Origin: Candidatus Krumholzibacteriota bacterium
GTDB taxonomy: Bacteria; Krumholzibacteriota; Krumholzibacteriia; LZORAL124-64-63
DNA: 64,000 nucleotides
Reading direction: 5' to 3'
Assembly (NCBI GenBank): GCA_024275485.1
Contig: JAJRZA010000045.1
Span: forward strand, 62,001 to 126,000
The translations under genes and the position numbers were made by a program. Below are positions 1 through 14,441 of the stretch, in pieces. Numbering within the stretch: position 1 is the stretch's first letter; the number at the start of each line of letters is the position of its first letter. The notes below the pieces were generated by a model. It was not told where the DNA came from. It did not search any database and saw only the letters and a program-made list of their open reading frames with translations.

Positions 1-1
1 C

Positions 2-826
2 ATGGCCCTGGCCGGGTGGAGTTTTGACCAAAGCGATTTCGGCTCTGATGTTGGTGCCGGAGGATACGAAATGGATACCGAGGAGGAATTCAGCGGCAAT
101 GGTGCAAGCGCCGGACTGACTATGCTTGCTTCCATGGTTCTGCCTGGTTCGGGTGAAGCTATCATGGGCTACAAACGGGGTTACCTGATGATGGCCGTGG
201 ATATTTTTGCCTGGACCCAGGTCAGCAAGTACCACAACGACGGCGAAGATCTCAGGGATGAGTATTACGCATTTGCCGACGCCCATTACACAGATCAGCA
301 ACTGGTCCAAGCATACAATCCGGCCAGCACGGATTTGGAGCGATCCGGCGAAGGAGCCCTCTATTTTCCGGCCATTGAACCGGTGGCTGATGTCTCTGAA
401 TTGGGTAATCTTCCCCTGTATGTGACCAAGGAAGATGACTTCCGCGAGTACTATGAAAACCTGGGAAAGTGGGACCAGTTCATATTTGGCTGGGACGATT
501 ACACCCGGGCCAGCGTAGAACATCCCGAATACGGTTATGTGCCCACCAATACCATCAGCGACCTGCGTCAGCCTTGGGTCAGCAGGAACCGCGAGATCTA
601 TCGTGAAATGCGCGTTGAAAGCAATGACGCCTTCAAGACCCGTGACCGCTGGATGTACGTGAACATTGGCATGCGTGTCTTCAGTGTCTTGCAGGTGGCC
701 TACCTGCAGGGGCTGCTCGGTGGCGGTCCTGCCAACAATCTGGAAATGGCCGGTCATTCGGTGGAATTCATTGCCCAACCCTACGGATTTACCCGCGGGG
801 TGATGGCGGCGAAAGTATCGTTCTAG
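2..826 (+). CDS. LPGxG-motif membrane/secreted protein, 5' end cut by window
   Basis: This frame is open from the first bases to TGA, and the ATG at position 2 is probably internal, because the protein lacks the signal peptide its neighbour has. Residues 45-60 carry an LPGSG motif followed by a hydrophobic stretch, as in DUF5683-type small membrane proteins that usually read PGxGQ. A second hydrophobic segment lies near residues 220-240, just after the motif NDAFKTRDRWM. The next gene has the same two landmarks (LPGAGQ, then NNAYDRRD and a hydrophobic segment), so the two are diverged paralogues in tandem. They are 29 bp apart and probably cotranscribed with the envelope genes downstream. The function is unknown; a role in outer-membrane assembly is only suggested by the neighbours. 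Family assignment is from motif resemblance. Confidence 0.7.
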   Translation: MALAGWSFDQSDFGSDVGAGGYEMDTEEEFSGNGASAGLTMLASMVLPGSGEAIMGYKRGYLMMAVDIFAWTQVSKYHNDGEDLRDEYYAFADAHYTDQQLVQAYNPASTDLERSGEGALYFPAIEPVADVSELGNLPLYVTKEDDFREYYENLGKWDQFIFGWDDYTRASVEHPEYGYVPTNTISDLRQPWVSRNREIYREMRVESNDAFKTRDRWMYVNIGMRVFSVLQVAYLQGLLGGGPANNLEMAGHSVEFIAQPYGFTRGVMAAKVSF

Positions 827-855
827 AATTTAGCCCCCAAGAGGAGCCCGACCTG

Positions 856-1740
856 ATGAGTTTCATGAAATTGCGAGTTCTATGCCAAGTTGTCCTGGTG
901 ATTTGCTTGTGCGGGATTTTCCCGACCACCGGTGCCGATGCGCTGGAACTGCCCAGCAACTCCGCTTTTTTGCAAACCGAATTGATTGTCACAGGCACCA
1001 GCCCGACCAGATTGTGGCCTGGTGGTGGTGCATCCATGGGTCTTGCTTTCGATCAAATTGGTGGTGATGGTATCCAACAGCCCGATGAATTCGGTGGTGG
1101 CACCAAGGCTGATGACCAGGAGGAAGACGAAGCTGCGGGCCCATCCAATACAGGTGAAAAGGTGAGGGTGGGTATTTACTCCGCCCTACTGCCTGGTGCG
1201 GGTCAGTACTACAACGGGGAAAGAAAGAAGGCCTACATCATGGCAGGGGCAGAAGTGGCCATCTGGACCGCCTATTTTGTTTTTGATGCCCAGGGTGACA
1301 ATCGCATGGAATCGGCCCGGGAATATGCCGCAATCTACGCCGGAACCAGCGGTGGCCATGCTGAATCCTACTGGCAGAGCGTTGGGCGCTACATGGACAG
1401 CGATGGTTTCAACGATTCCCGCAGGCGTGAAGCCCGGGCATTGCAGGAGAGTGTCAGTGGGCTGGTCTCGAACTCCGATTCGTGGCAATGGGTGAACAAT
1501 GGCCGCCGCACCGATTATCTGATAATCCGGGCTGACGCCAACAACGCCTACGACCGTCGCGATTTCATGATCCTTTTTGCAGTGGTCAACCGGGTCATTT
1601 CAGTGGTTGACGCTGTCCTTGGCGCCGGCAACCAACCCGGTACCCTGGAAACTGAAGTTTTGGGAATGAAGCTGGGGGTTGAGATGTTGCCTTCATGGCA
1701 TGATCCCGGCGCCCAGTGTGTTTTCTCTCGGAGTTTCTGA
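856..1740 (+). CDS. Signal-peptide protein of the LPGAGQ (DUF5683-like) family
   Basis: 294 residues. The ATG at 856 follows GAGGAG at 841-846. Residues 1-30 form an export signal (MKLR then a hydrophobic run ending TTGADA). After an acidic, Gly-rich linker, residues near 110-120 read LLPGAGQYY followed by NGERKKAYIMAG, the core signature of small DUF5683-like proteins with two or three hydrophobic helices. The C-terminal NNAYDRRDFM motif and following hydrophobic segment match the upstream gene, so this is a tandem duplicate. The stop overlaps the ATG of the next gene (TGATG), indicating translational coupling. No enzymatic motif is visible. Function unknown; the envelope location follows from the signal peptide and neighbours. 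Confidence 0.8.
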   Translation: MSFMKLRVLCQVVLVICLCGIFPTTGADALELPSNSAFLQTELIVTGTSPTRLWPGGGASMGLAFDQIGGDGIQQPDEFGGGTKADDQEEDEAAGPSNTGEKVRVGIYSALLPGAGQYYNGERKKAYIMAGAEVAIWTAYFVFDAQGDNRMESAREYAAIYAGTSGGHAESYWQSVGRYMDSDGFNDSRRREARALQESVSGLVSNSDSWQWVNNGRRTDYLIIRADANNAYDRRDFMILFAVVNRVISVVDAVLGAGNQPGTLETEVLGMKLGVEMLPSWHDPGAQCVFSRSF

Positions 1741-2717
1741 TGATTTTTCGCACGGGATTGTTTATGGCGTTGTTTGCCACGATGCTGTTGGTTGGTTGTA
1801 CTTCCGGTGGCGGTTCGTCCAAAATCCAAGTTCATTCTCCAGTCAGAGCGGGATCCACACCAGTGGCCCTGGAATTTGTCCATGTTTTTGAAAATGATGC
1901 CAGTGCGACATATTTCCCCCTCGAAGGTCTTGCCGGTTGCGTTTACACCAGTGATGGTTCGCTGATATTTTGTGATGAAAAACGGGGGAAGGTTTTCGGC
2001 TTGGATTCCGGGACCGACCGCTGGTACGAATTTGATGTTCCCATGGTGCGGCCCTACCATCCGGTTGATGTGGCCGTGGATGGATTCAAGGTGCTGGTGC
2101 TGGAAAACGGATCCGACACGGTTCAGCGCTTCGATCTTTCGGGAGCCCACCAGGATCAGCTTTTGGATTTGCGCCGCGTTGACCCCGGTACCATGACCCG
2201 GGCTGGTAGTTTCGCCCTGGATCGGGATGGCAGCATGGTGGTGACGGATAAATCAGAGCAGCAGGTGCTGCAACTGGATACCTTCCTGAATTTGATCGGC
2301 CGCCTGGGAGAGCCCGGCGTACAGGATGACCAGTTTACCGGAATCGGGGGTATCGCCTTCCTGCCCGATGGCCGTATCGTAGTTGCCGATACCGGCAATT
2401 CACGCCTCTGTATTTATGGGCGAAGAGGATTTTTCGAAAACACCATCGGCTGGCGATTTGACCCAGAGAATGTTTTTCTCTCCCCCTCTGGCGTGGCCAC
2501 CGACCGGTACGGCAATATTTTTGTGACCGATCAGGCCGACGGTCAGATTCATGTTTTCGGACGAAACCTGCGCCTTCTGTTCTCCAGTGGTCGTGAAATG
2601 ATCACCGCCGCCTTACCCGAGGTGCCGGTCAGCTTGGCGGTGGGACCGGCTGACCAGTTGGCTGTAACCGACCGTTCGCGTCAGTCGATCCTGGTCTACC
2701 GGATCATTTACGAATGA
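1740..2717 (+). CDS. NHL-repeat beta-propeller lipoprotein
   Basis: I start it at ATG 1740, which overlaps the previous stop as TGATG. The frame is open further up, but only this start puts a lipoprotein signal at the N-terminus (MIFRTGLFMALF, then LLVGC with Cys at about residue 20). The rest is a series of blades of the type DGRIVVADTGNSRLCIY and DRYGNIFVTDQADGQIHVF, typical of six-bladed NHL propellers, which often serve as binding or scaffold domains. The predicted product is a lipid-anchored periplasmic or outer-membrane propeller. Its last codons overlap the start of the next gene (ATGA at 2714), so it belongs to the same operon. The ligand is unknown. Confidence 0.85.
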   Translation: MIFRTGLFMALFATMLLVGCTSGGGSSKIQVHSPVRAGSTPVALEFVHVFENDASATYFPLEGLAGCVYTSDGSLIFCDEKRGKVFGLDSGTDRWYEFDVPMVRPYHPVDVAVDGFKVLVLENGSDTVQRFDLSGAHQDQLLDLRRVDPGTMTRAGSFALDRDGSMVVTDKSEQQVLQLDTFLNLIGRLGEPGVQDDQFTGIGGIAFLPDGRIVVADTGNSRLCIYGRRGFFENTIGWRFDPENVFLSPSGVATDRYGNIFVTDQADGQIHVFGRNLRLLFSSGREMITAALPEVPVSLAVGPADQLAVTDRSRQSILVYRIIYE

Positions 2718-5700
2718 TTGCCACCCGGCTTACGGGTCCGATCGCCTCGTTGTGCCTGCTCTTTTGTCTTACTTTTCCCGGCGAAAGTTCCGGCGCCGAA
2801 AACACCCCTCTTAAATCTAGTTACCGTGAAGAAACCGAGTTCATCCTTGGTCCATCCCAGGACAACCCCTTGAAACTGACTCATGGCTTTCTGGATCGCC
2901 AAACCGTGCGACTTTTTGTGGACGGAAAAAAATGGCAAAAGGGAGAAGATTTTCAAGTCCAGGCCCGCTCAGGCGTGATCATTCCGCTGCGCTTGTGGTC
3001 AACCAACGATGACAAGGCCCTGGTGGTGGTAAGGTACCATTTTCTGCCCGTGGCCCTGCCCCCCCGACAGGATTTGCGGCCCATGGCCAAACCACCCCAA
3101 AGGGATCCGGTGACGGGGCGGCTCAGTACCGGAACGCCCACCTTCGAAGAAACCATGTGGCGCAGCGGCAATTTGGAGGTCAGTGGCAGCAAGACGGTTC
3201 AGGTCAGCTCCGGCAATCGCCGGGAAATGACCGTGGATCAGAATTTACGGCTGACAATCATGGGCCAGCTGACCGACGACATTGCCGTTCGGGCCTTCCT
3301 TTCCGATGATAATTTGCCGGTCATCCCCGAAGGCAACACTGAAGAGCTGCGGGACATCTACAAGGTTTTAGTGGAAATGAAAGCTAAAAATTGGGCCGCC
3401 ACTTTGGGGGATTTTGTGGCCCGGCGTTCCGGGTCCACTTTTGGCAACTATCGGCGCAAATTACAGGGATTCGCCCTGGAAGCCCATCCGGGACAAACCG
3501 ATTTTGAAGTTCTGGCCGGCTCTCCCCGGGGCCTCTATCGAACCCTGCAAATCCGTGGTCAGGAATCCAACCAGGGCCCCTATTTTCTGGGTGGTGCCGG
3601 TGGTGGGGCAAACCTCTTTCTGGTGGCCGGAAGTGAAAAAGTCACCCTTGATGGGGAAGTCCTGACTCGCGGCGCTGATCGTGATTACACCATCGACTAT
3701 GTTCGCGGCAGCATCACCTTCACCTATCGCCGTCTTATCACGGCCGAATCAACCATAGTGGTGGAGTACGAACAGGGCGAAGGGCCTTACGGACGGACGG
3801 TGGTGGGAGGTGGAACTGGTGCGCGATTCCAATTGCCGGGCGTTGAGGTTCCTGGGAGTCTCCATGCCAGAATTATCAAGGAAAAGGATGACCCTCATCG
3901 TTTGCGCACCGGGGAACTTTCGCCCTCTGATGAGGCGATTCTGGCGGCTGCCGGTGACAATCCTCTCTTGGCCGTGGCCTCTGGTGTTTCGGCTGTTCCG
4001 GCTGGGGAAGGGCTGTACGATGAATCCGTGGACAATGGCAAAACCATTTACGTCTATAATGCTGCCGGTGGGAGTTTCAATCTGAGCCTTTTTCACGTAG
4101 GCACCGGTTTGGGCGATTATTCCCTGGATTTTCTAACCGAAACTGGACAAAAGGTTTTTGTCCACAAAGGTGCCGGCAACGGCAATTACTTGATTGGCCG
4201 ACCCCTGGATCGTCCTCAGATGCAAAGCATCGCAATTTTGACCAGCACCCTTGGTGATTCCAGCTCGACCCATCTGAAAGCGGAATGGAATTTTGGAAAC
4301 CTGGATGTCAACCAGCTTTCCGAAATCGACAACGACGACAACAAATCCACTGCCGGACACCTCAGTGCCCGACTGGCTCCCCAGGGCCTCCATCTGGCAG
4401 GGCAATCTTTTGGGTCTTTGGCAGTGGATGGATTTTGGGAAATGAGTGAAGAAGGTTTCAAGCCTTTTCAGGTCTACAAAACCGTTTTCGATTATGACCG
4501 CTGGGGGTTGTCCGATCGGGCCCGGAGGTTTGGTTTTCTGAATCAGAGAGACAGCGAAACCGGGGCTACAGCCATCTGGAAAATGGGTGCTGAAGGCAAG
4601 AATTTGGAAATCAAAGGGAATTGGGGCAATCTGGTTCATGGAAACGATCTGAAGGCGAACCAGGTTTTCGGCCAGGCCAACTGGTCCCTGGCCGGTGGTT
4701 CGGGCCTTCACAGGGAACAGTCGGCCACCGCCTCGGACACCGTAGATCCGCTGGATATCCAACGGGTCAGTCGTTTGCACCAGATTCGCTGGGGGTTGGG
4801 TCCGGTTGAACCGGATGTGCGCTACCATTTCCAGTCCTGGAACGATGGCGCCATCCAGGGTGGAAGGGCCGCCGGTTATCGTCTGGAAGAAACGGGTTTT
4901 GGGCTGAAATCAAGGTCCGGACGCGTGCTGGACTGGCGTCTTTCCTTCAAACGTGGATTGGCTGATTCGTTGGTGTCGGGGGTCTGGCATACGCAACGGG
5001 ACAGCCGCACCTACATGGCAGGGGTGACCTCCTCCCTGGTGGGCGGAATGCGCCTGGTGAGCGATGGCACAGTACGGCAGATCCTGCAACCCGGTGGACC
5101 GGAGCAGACCACCAGGTTGGGCCGCTTGAATCTGTCCGGCCAATGGGACAAAACCGCCAGCGACTGGTCTCTCGGTTACCGGCTGGACAACAGCCGCACC
5201 AGGGTGCTGGATCGGCAGATTGTATTTGTGGGCGAAGGTCGGGGTGACTACAACGAAGACGGCGATTACCTGGGACCAGGTTTGGGGGATTTCGATTTGG
5301 TTCAAGCGGCCACCGACAGCCTGGTGGCCACCACCACCGTGGTTACGGATGTAAGTTGGCGTCAGGGTTTCAAGTTTCTGGGGAAAGACAAGATCTATGG
5401 CGCCTGGACTGCCCGAACCCTGGCTTCGGTCGAAGGTCGCAGCACCACTGATGATGTGGGCTCATTGCTCGCCCTGAAACCGGGTGCAATCTTCAACGAA
5501 GAACATACGGTCCTGGGTGTTTTCAAAATATCCGAAGAGTTTACCTTTTTGCAGCACATCCCCACGGCTGATCTACGGGCAAAATTCGACTATCAGGAAA
5601 CCATGGACCGCCAATTTGCCGACCACCCGGAAGACCGCCTGAACCGGAGCTACCAAATGAACGCCACCTTCAACCTGGGACGACGCGCTTCAATTCGCGC

Positions 5701-6160
5701 CAAGTGGTTGCAAAGAACCGAAAGCCGGTATTCCACCGAAAGCACCACCAGCAGCCGTCGCAGTTATGAGAGCCTTGGGCAGGAGTCGGAACTGGGGTAC
5801 ACCTATCGTCCGTCATCGGATTTGAGATTGACCCTCACGGCCGCCTATCTCACCAAGAACGACATAGTCTCGGGAGTCAGCCAGAAGGAGTATGCCCTGA
5901 AGCCCAATGCCCGGCACAAGTTCCTGGGACAGTGGACTATTCAGGCCGACATGCGTTTTTCGGAAGTCAAAAGTGATGAGCCAGGTGGTGCTCTCAGGCC
6001 GTGGTTCTATCCGATTCCTGGTCGCAATGTGGAATCTTCGGTACGTCTGGGATGGGAACCATCATCTTATCTCGACATGGGGATCAGCTATTTTGCCCGC
6101 AAACAGGGAGACAGGGGGTGGCAACATGATGTACGACTGGAATCCACAGCGCGTTTCTAA
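2714..6160 (+). CDS. Large outer-membrane beta-barrel protein (SprA-like features)
   Basis: 1148 residues with an N-terminal signal peptide (hydrophobic residues 10-25, ending ESSGAEN). Residues about 30-115 form a beta-rich domain containing FVDGKKWQKGEDF, and a second copy-like segment near 300-360 reads DGEVLTRGADRDYTIDY then GSITFTYRR. This pattern occurs in SprA-like and other large surface proteins of FCB bacteria. Between them lies a conserved stretch with VTLGDF-like wording (WAATLGDFVARRSG). From about residue 560 to the end alternating hydrophobic/polar strands with aromatic girdles dominate, ending in TARF, which fits an outer-membrane barrel ending in Phe. It overlaps the NHL lipoprotein upstream and the Omp85-like gene downstream. 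Function unknown; transport or assembly of surface material is inference. Confidence 0.75.
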   Translation: MIATRLTGPIASLCLLFCLTFPGESSGAENTPLKSSYREETEFILGPSQDNPLKLTHGFLDRQTVRLFVDGKKWQKGEDFQVQARSGVIIPLRLWSTNDDKALVVVRYHFLPVALPPRQDLRPMAKPPQRDPVTGRLSTGTPTFEETMWRSGNLEVSGSKTVQVSSGNRREMTVDQNLRLTIMGQLTDDIAVRAFLSDDNLPVIPEGNTEELRDIYKVLVEMKAKNWAATLGDFVARRSGSTFGNYRRKLQGFALEAHPGQTDFEVLAGSPRGLYRTLQIRGQESNQGPYFLGGAGGGANLFLVAGSEKVTLDGEVLTRGADRDYTIDYVRGSITFTYRRLITAESTIVVEYEQGEGPYGRTVVGGGTGARFQLPGVEVPGSLHARIIKEKDDPHRLRTGELSPSDEAILAAAGDNPLLAVASGVSAVPAGEGLYDESVDNGKTIYVYNAAGGSFNLSLFHVGTGLGDYSLDFLTETGQKVFVHKGAGNGNYLIGRPLDRPQMQSIAILTSTLGDSSSTHLKAEWNFGNLDVNQLSEIDNDDNKSTAGHLSARLAPQGLHLAGQSFGSLAVDGFWEMSEEGFKPFQVYKTVFDYDRWGLSDRARRFGFLNQRDSETGATAIWKMGAEGKNLEIKGNWGNLVHGNDLKANQVFGQANWSLAGGSGLHREQSATASDTVDPLDIQRVSRLHQIRWGLGPVEPDVRYHFQSWNDGAIQGGRAAGYRLEETGFGLKSRSGRVLDWRLSFKRGLADSLVSGVWHTQRDSRTYMAGVTSSLVGGMRLVSDGTVRQILQPGGPEQTTRLGRLNLSGQWDKTASDWSLGYRLDNSRTRVLDRQIVFVGEGRGDYNEDGDYLGPGLGDFDLVQAATDSLVATTTVVTDVSWRQGFKFLGKDKIYGAWTARTLASVEGRSTTDDVGSLLALKPGAIFNEEHTVLGVFKISEEFTFLQHIPTADLRAKFDYQETMDRQFADHPEDRLNRSYQMNATFNLGRRASIRAKWLQRTESRYSTESTTSSRRSYESLGQESELGYTYRPSSDLRLTLTAAYLTKNDIVSGVSQKEYALKPNARHKFLGQWTIQADMRFSEVKSDEPGGALRPWFYPIPGRNVESSVRLGWEPSSYLDMGISYFARKQGDRGWQHDVRLESTARF

Positions 6161-7991
6161 GGTCCTGGCTTTGGTCTTTGTGATTATTTTCCCGGCCGCG
6201 GTTTGCCACGCTGCCACATTCCTGCCCCGGCTGGTCTGGTCAGCTGAGACCAGTGCATCCCTTCAGGAGCAAACATGGTTGGATGAGGATGGCCGCTGGT
6301 TGAGTGGACTCAATGGAGCCGTGCCAACCAGTGCCTTGCCTGATCCTTTCAGCACTTCTGAAGACAGTCTGGATGTCCTGCGACGTTGGGTGGAAACCTC
6401 GGCTTTGGATGATTCGATTCCCCGGCGGCGACCGGTCGCCTCTCTTTTAAGGGAACGCTGGCAGGAGCGTGGATACCTGGCGGCACGGGTCACCGGAAAA
6501 GATACTTTGCGGCTCTCGGCTGGGCCCCGTTACCACTGGGACACCCTGGAGATTTCGGGAGACGATTTTTCCGGTCGCCAACATCTATTGGCCCTTTGGC
6601 TGCCTCGCCAAGGCGATGTATTCAACAAGGATGTTATGCTAAAGGGCATTGAGATGGTCCTGCTGGCCACCGGTGAAGCGGGCTACCCCTTTGCCCGATG
6701 GGTGACCCAGGATTTCATGCTGGACCAGGACGCCGCCCTGGTCTCTCTCAAGGCGCGTTTGCTGCCGGGCAACAGGGCTGTTATTGGCCCTATCAGCAGC
6801 ACACTGCCCAGCGAAAGAGCGTCCCGGTTTTTGACAAGGGCCACTGGTTTGCGGCACGGAGAAGTATTGCGTCAATCGGATTTGACAAGAGCCACCGACC
6901 GACTTTTGTCCAGAGACCTGTATTCCTACGTTGGCACCCCGGAGGTGTACCTGACATCCAGTGTCGACACAGTGGGTATTCATTTTCCAGTGACCGAACG
7001 GCAAAAGGTGAATCGTTTTCAGGTGGTGTTGGGCTTGAGCCGCCAGGTTGAGGGGGAACCCAGTCGCATCAGCGGGGAGGTGGACCTGAAACTGCCAAAC
7101 ATGGCCGGCACCGGCCGCAGCTTGGGCATTGGTTGGCGCGACGACGGCAGCAAAAAATCCTGGTTCGGCTTTTCTTATCTGGAGCCTCTGGCTTTCGGCA
7201 CACCTCTTGATACCGAGGTAATCCTGGACAATGAAGTTCAAACCGATTCGTACACTCGGTTCCGTTTGGATAACCGCTGGCGTATGTCTGTGGTGGCCCT
7301 CTGGGGCGTAGAATTGGGTCTCGGCTGGGATCGTTCAACCTTTCCCTCAGGCTCTTTGGCACACACCAGCCGTTTCCGGGGTCGAGGTGCAATTTTACAC
7401 AATCGGGGCGACCGTTCCCGCAGTGGCTGGAGCGGACTGTTTGCCGTTGAGACGGCTTACCGTTCATCCACCCTGCGAGTCGAGGATGAAAGCGGCAGCG
7501 AACCAAATCCGCAGCTGGGCGAAGCCTTGACGCAGCGCATTTTTAAAGGCGATTTTTCCGCCGAGTGGTGGGTAAGTTCCACCATCAGTCTCTTTGGACG
7601 CAGCAGTTACCGTCAGCTTACCGGCGGCGGCTTGGATGTTCCGCTTTCGGAGCAGTTTCGATTTGGCGGAGCGGCTTCTTTGCGAGGGTATCGGGAGGAT
7701 GAATTCAACGGGACCCGAGCTTACTGGGGGGCTGTGGAGTTGCGCATCGGACGCGCCGGTGGCTCCCGCCTTTACACTTTCTACGACCTGGGGTATTTTC
7801 AATTTTCAGCCCTCGATCCATTGCCCGACGAGCCTGATCGTCGTTCTCTGAAGGAAGGCTGGCCCCGTGGCTATGGATTGGGTATTCTGGCCCGCACCCA
7901 GGGTGGAGACATCAGCCTGGCGGTGGGTTTCCCCGGTACGGTTGACTTTGACCAGGCTAAACTGCACATCACACTTCTGGAATCTTTTTAG
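6126..7991 (+). CDS. Omp85/BamA-family outer-membrane protein
   Basis: The open frame extends upstream to 5907, inside the previous gene. The first start giving a signal peptide is ATG 6126 (ATG 6129 also possible), preceded by AGGGGG at 6113-6118 and followed by an Ala-rich hydrophobic segment ending CHAAT. This gives 621 residues overlapping the barrel gene by 35 bp. Residues about 100-290 look like POTRA-type repeats (short alpha/beta units, for example YHWDTLEISGDDF). The C-terminal half is a 16-strand-like barrel with the family hallmark LRGYREDEF and a terminal aromatic (LLESF). Proteins of this family insert or export outer-membrane and surface proteins. Being translationally linked to a very large barrel gene, it may be a dedicated assembly or secretion partner for it. 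It could also be a TamA- or patatin-associated-type relative rather than BamA itself. Confidence 0.82.
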   Translation: MMYDWNPQRVSKVLALVFVIIFPAAVCHAATFLPRLVWSAETSASLQEQTWLDEDGRWLSGLNGAVPTSALPDPFSTSEDSLDVLRRWVETSALDDSIPRRRPVASLLRERWQERGYLAARVTGKDTLRLSAGPRYHWDTLEISGDDFSGRQHLLALWLPRQGDVFNKDVMLKGIEMVLLATGEAGYPFARWVTQDFMLDQDAALVSLKARLLPGNRAVIGPISSTLPSERASRFLTRATGLRHGEVLRQSDLTRATDRLLSRDLYSYVGTPEVYLTSSVDTVGIHFPVTERQKVNRFQVVLGLSRQVEGEPSRISGEVDLKLPNMAGTGRSLGIGWRDDGSKKSWFGFSYLEPLAFGTPLDTEVILDNEVQTDSYTRFRLDNRWRMSVVALWGVELGLGWDRSTFPSGSLAHTSRFRGRGAILHNRGDRSRSGWSGLFAVETAYRSSTLRVEDESGSEPNPQLGEALTQRIFKGDFSAEWWVSSTISLFGRSSYRQLTGGGLDVPLSEQFRFGGAASLRGYREDEFNGTRAYWGAVELRIGRAGGSRLYTFYDLGYFQFSALDPLPDEPDRRSLKEGWPRGYGLGILARTQGGDISLAVGFPGTVDFDQAKLHITLLESF

Positions 7992-8014
7992 ACCTATTGC
8001 GGACCGGAGTTGCC

Positions 8015-12806
<4,792 letters not shown>

Positions 12807-12834
12807 TTTTCCTGATCCCCTGGAAAGAGCCACC

Positions 12835-14439
12835 GTGAACTCTCGCAAAACAACCCACTTTGTTATTGGTGAATCCACCTTGAACCTGGAGATATTTGAA
12901 GAAATTTGCCACGGTAGCCTGACGGTGGGTCTCTCTGAATCGAGCCGGGTCAAGGTTCAGCGTTGCGATGATTTCAGGCGCAGCCTGGCCACTTCATCCC
13001 GCAGGATTTATGGGGTGAACACTGGTTTTGGACGTCTGGCAGATACGGTGATCCCCGTAGAGCAACAAGCGACGTTGCAAAAAAATCTCATCCGGAGCCA
13101 CGCTGTCGGATGGGGCAAGCCTTTGAGTTTGCCGGAGGCCAGGGGCATGATTTTTCTTAGAGCCCTGAGTTTGTCCCATGGCTTTTCAGGTGCCAGGGTG
13201 GTGGTCATTGAGCAGCTCTTGTGGCTTTTGGAAGAAAATCTGCATCCCTTTATTCCCAGTCGTGGCTCAGTTGGGGCATCGGGTGATTTGGCACCGCTTT
13301 CGCATCTGGCCCTGGTGCTGATGGGTGAAGGTCATTTTCTGGATGCCGAGGAAAACCGTCGTCCGGCAGGACCGGATCTGGAACAGTTGGGTCGCCAGAA
13401 GCTGGAACTGGAAGCCAAAGAAGGCCTGGCTTTGATCAATGGAACCCAATTGATGAACTCCCTGGGATTGCTGAATGCGGGTGAGTCTCTGGAATTGATG
13501 CGCTGGGCCACCCTGGCTGCAGCCCTCTCCCTGGAAGCTCTCGAAGGCAGCGCTCTTCCCTTTGGCGAAAAGTACCACCTGGCTCGCCTGCATCCCGAAA
13601 TTGGCGACATTGCCCACAGTTTCCGCAATCTTTTGGCAGGAAGTCAGGTTCTGGCCGGGCATCACGATTGTCCAAGGGTTCAGGACCCCTATTCGGTGCG
13701 TTGCAGTCCGCAGGTTCTCGGTGCCAGTCTGGGGGTTGTTCGCCAAGCCTGCCTGGTTTTTCTGCGTGAAGCCGGTTCAGTGACCGACAACCCGGTTTTG
13801 TTTCCTGATGGAGGAGAAATAATCACTGGCGGCCATTTTCACGGTCAACCACTGGCATTTCAACTGGATTTTCTTTACCAGGCCATCAGTGAAATGGCCA
13901 ATATCAGCGACCGCCGGGTCAACCTCTTGCTCGGAGGAAATGGCGGACGCCTGCCTCGCTTTTTGGCCGGGCAACCCGGACTCGAATCCGGTTTGATGAT
14001 TGCCCAGTATCTCACAGCCGCTTTGGTTTCCGAAAATAAATCCAAGGCCTTTCCCGCTGCTGTGGATTCCATACCCACAAGCGATGGTCAGGAAGATCAT
14101 GTGAGCATGGGCAGTGTTTCGGCGGTGAAGCTGGCAGGAGTGCTGGACCGCACCCGCACCGTCATCGCGGTGGAAATGATCACCGCCGCGCGGGCCCTGC
14201 AATTCATCATCCGCAAAGACCTGGCTGCACAAATGGGACGGCAACCATTGCAGATTTCTGGTCCTCTGCAGGATCTTGTCCAGGCCCTTGGTATGTTGAT
14301 CGATTTGGGACCTGGAGATCGACCCCTAACCGAAGATCTGGAAATTGTCACGACCTGGATGAAAGATCGGGGAATCCCTGCCACATCCCGAACCTGTCTC
14401 GAACCTATCGCCCCGACTGAAGATTCCGGAAAGGACTAA
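12835..14439 (+). CDS. hutH: Histidine ammonia-lyase
   Basis: I choose GTG 12835 (preceded by GGAAAGAG at 12822-12829) over an upstream in-frame TTG at 12781 that lies inside dinG. This gives 534 codons, the usual size. The enzyme deaminates L-histidine to urocanate. The signature GSVGASGDLAPLSH, whose Ala-Ser-Gly cyclises into the MIO cofactor, lies near residues 145-155. The family segments YGVNTGFG (about 58-65) and QEDHVSMG (about 420) are also intact. It is followed after two bases by hutI. No urocanase (hutU) or formimino-glutamate gene lies in the window, so the pathway must be completed elsewhere. Confidence 0.95.
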   Translation: MNSRKTTHFVIGESTLNLEIFEEICHGSLTVGLSESSRVKVQRCDDFRRSLATSSRRIYGVNTGFGRLADTVIPVEQQATLQKNLIRSHAVGWGKPLSLPEARGMIFLRALSLSHGFSGARVVVIEQLLWLLEENLHPFIPSRGSVGASGDLAPLSHLALVLMGEGHFLDAEENRRPAGPDLEQLGRQKLELEAKEGLALINGTQLMNSLGLLNAGESLELMRWATLAAALSLEALEGSALPFGEKYHLARLHPEIGDIAHSFRNLLAGSQVLAGHHDCPRVQDPYSVRCSPQVLGASLGVVRQACLVFLREAGSVTDNPVLFPDGGEIITGGHFHGQPLAFQLDFLYQAISEMANISDRRVNLLLGGNGGRLPRFLAGQPGLESGLMIAQYLTAALVSENKSKAFPAAVDSIPTSDGQEDHVSMGSVSAVKLAGVLDRTRTVIAVEMITAARALQFIIRKDLAAQMGRQPLQISGPLQDLVQALGMLIDLGPGDRPLTEDLEIVTTWMKDRGIPATSRTCLEPIAPTEDSGKD

Positions 14440-14441
14440 AA

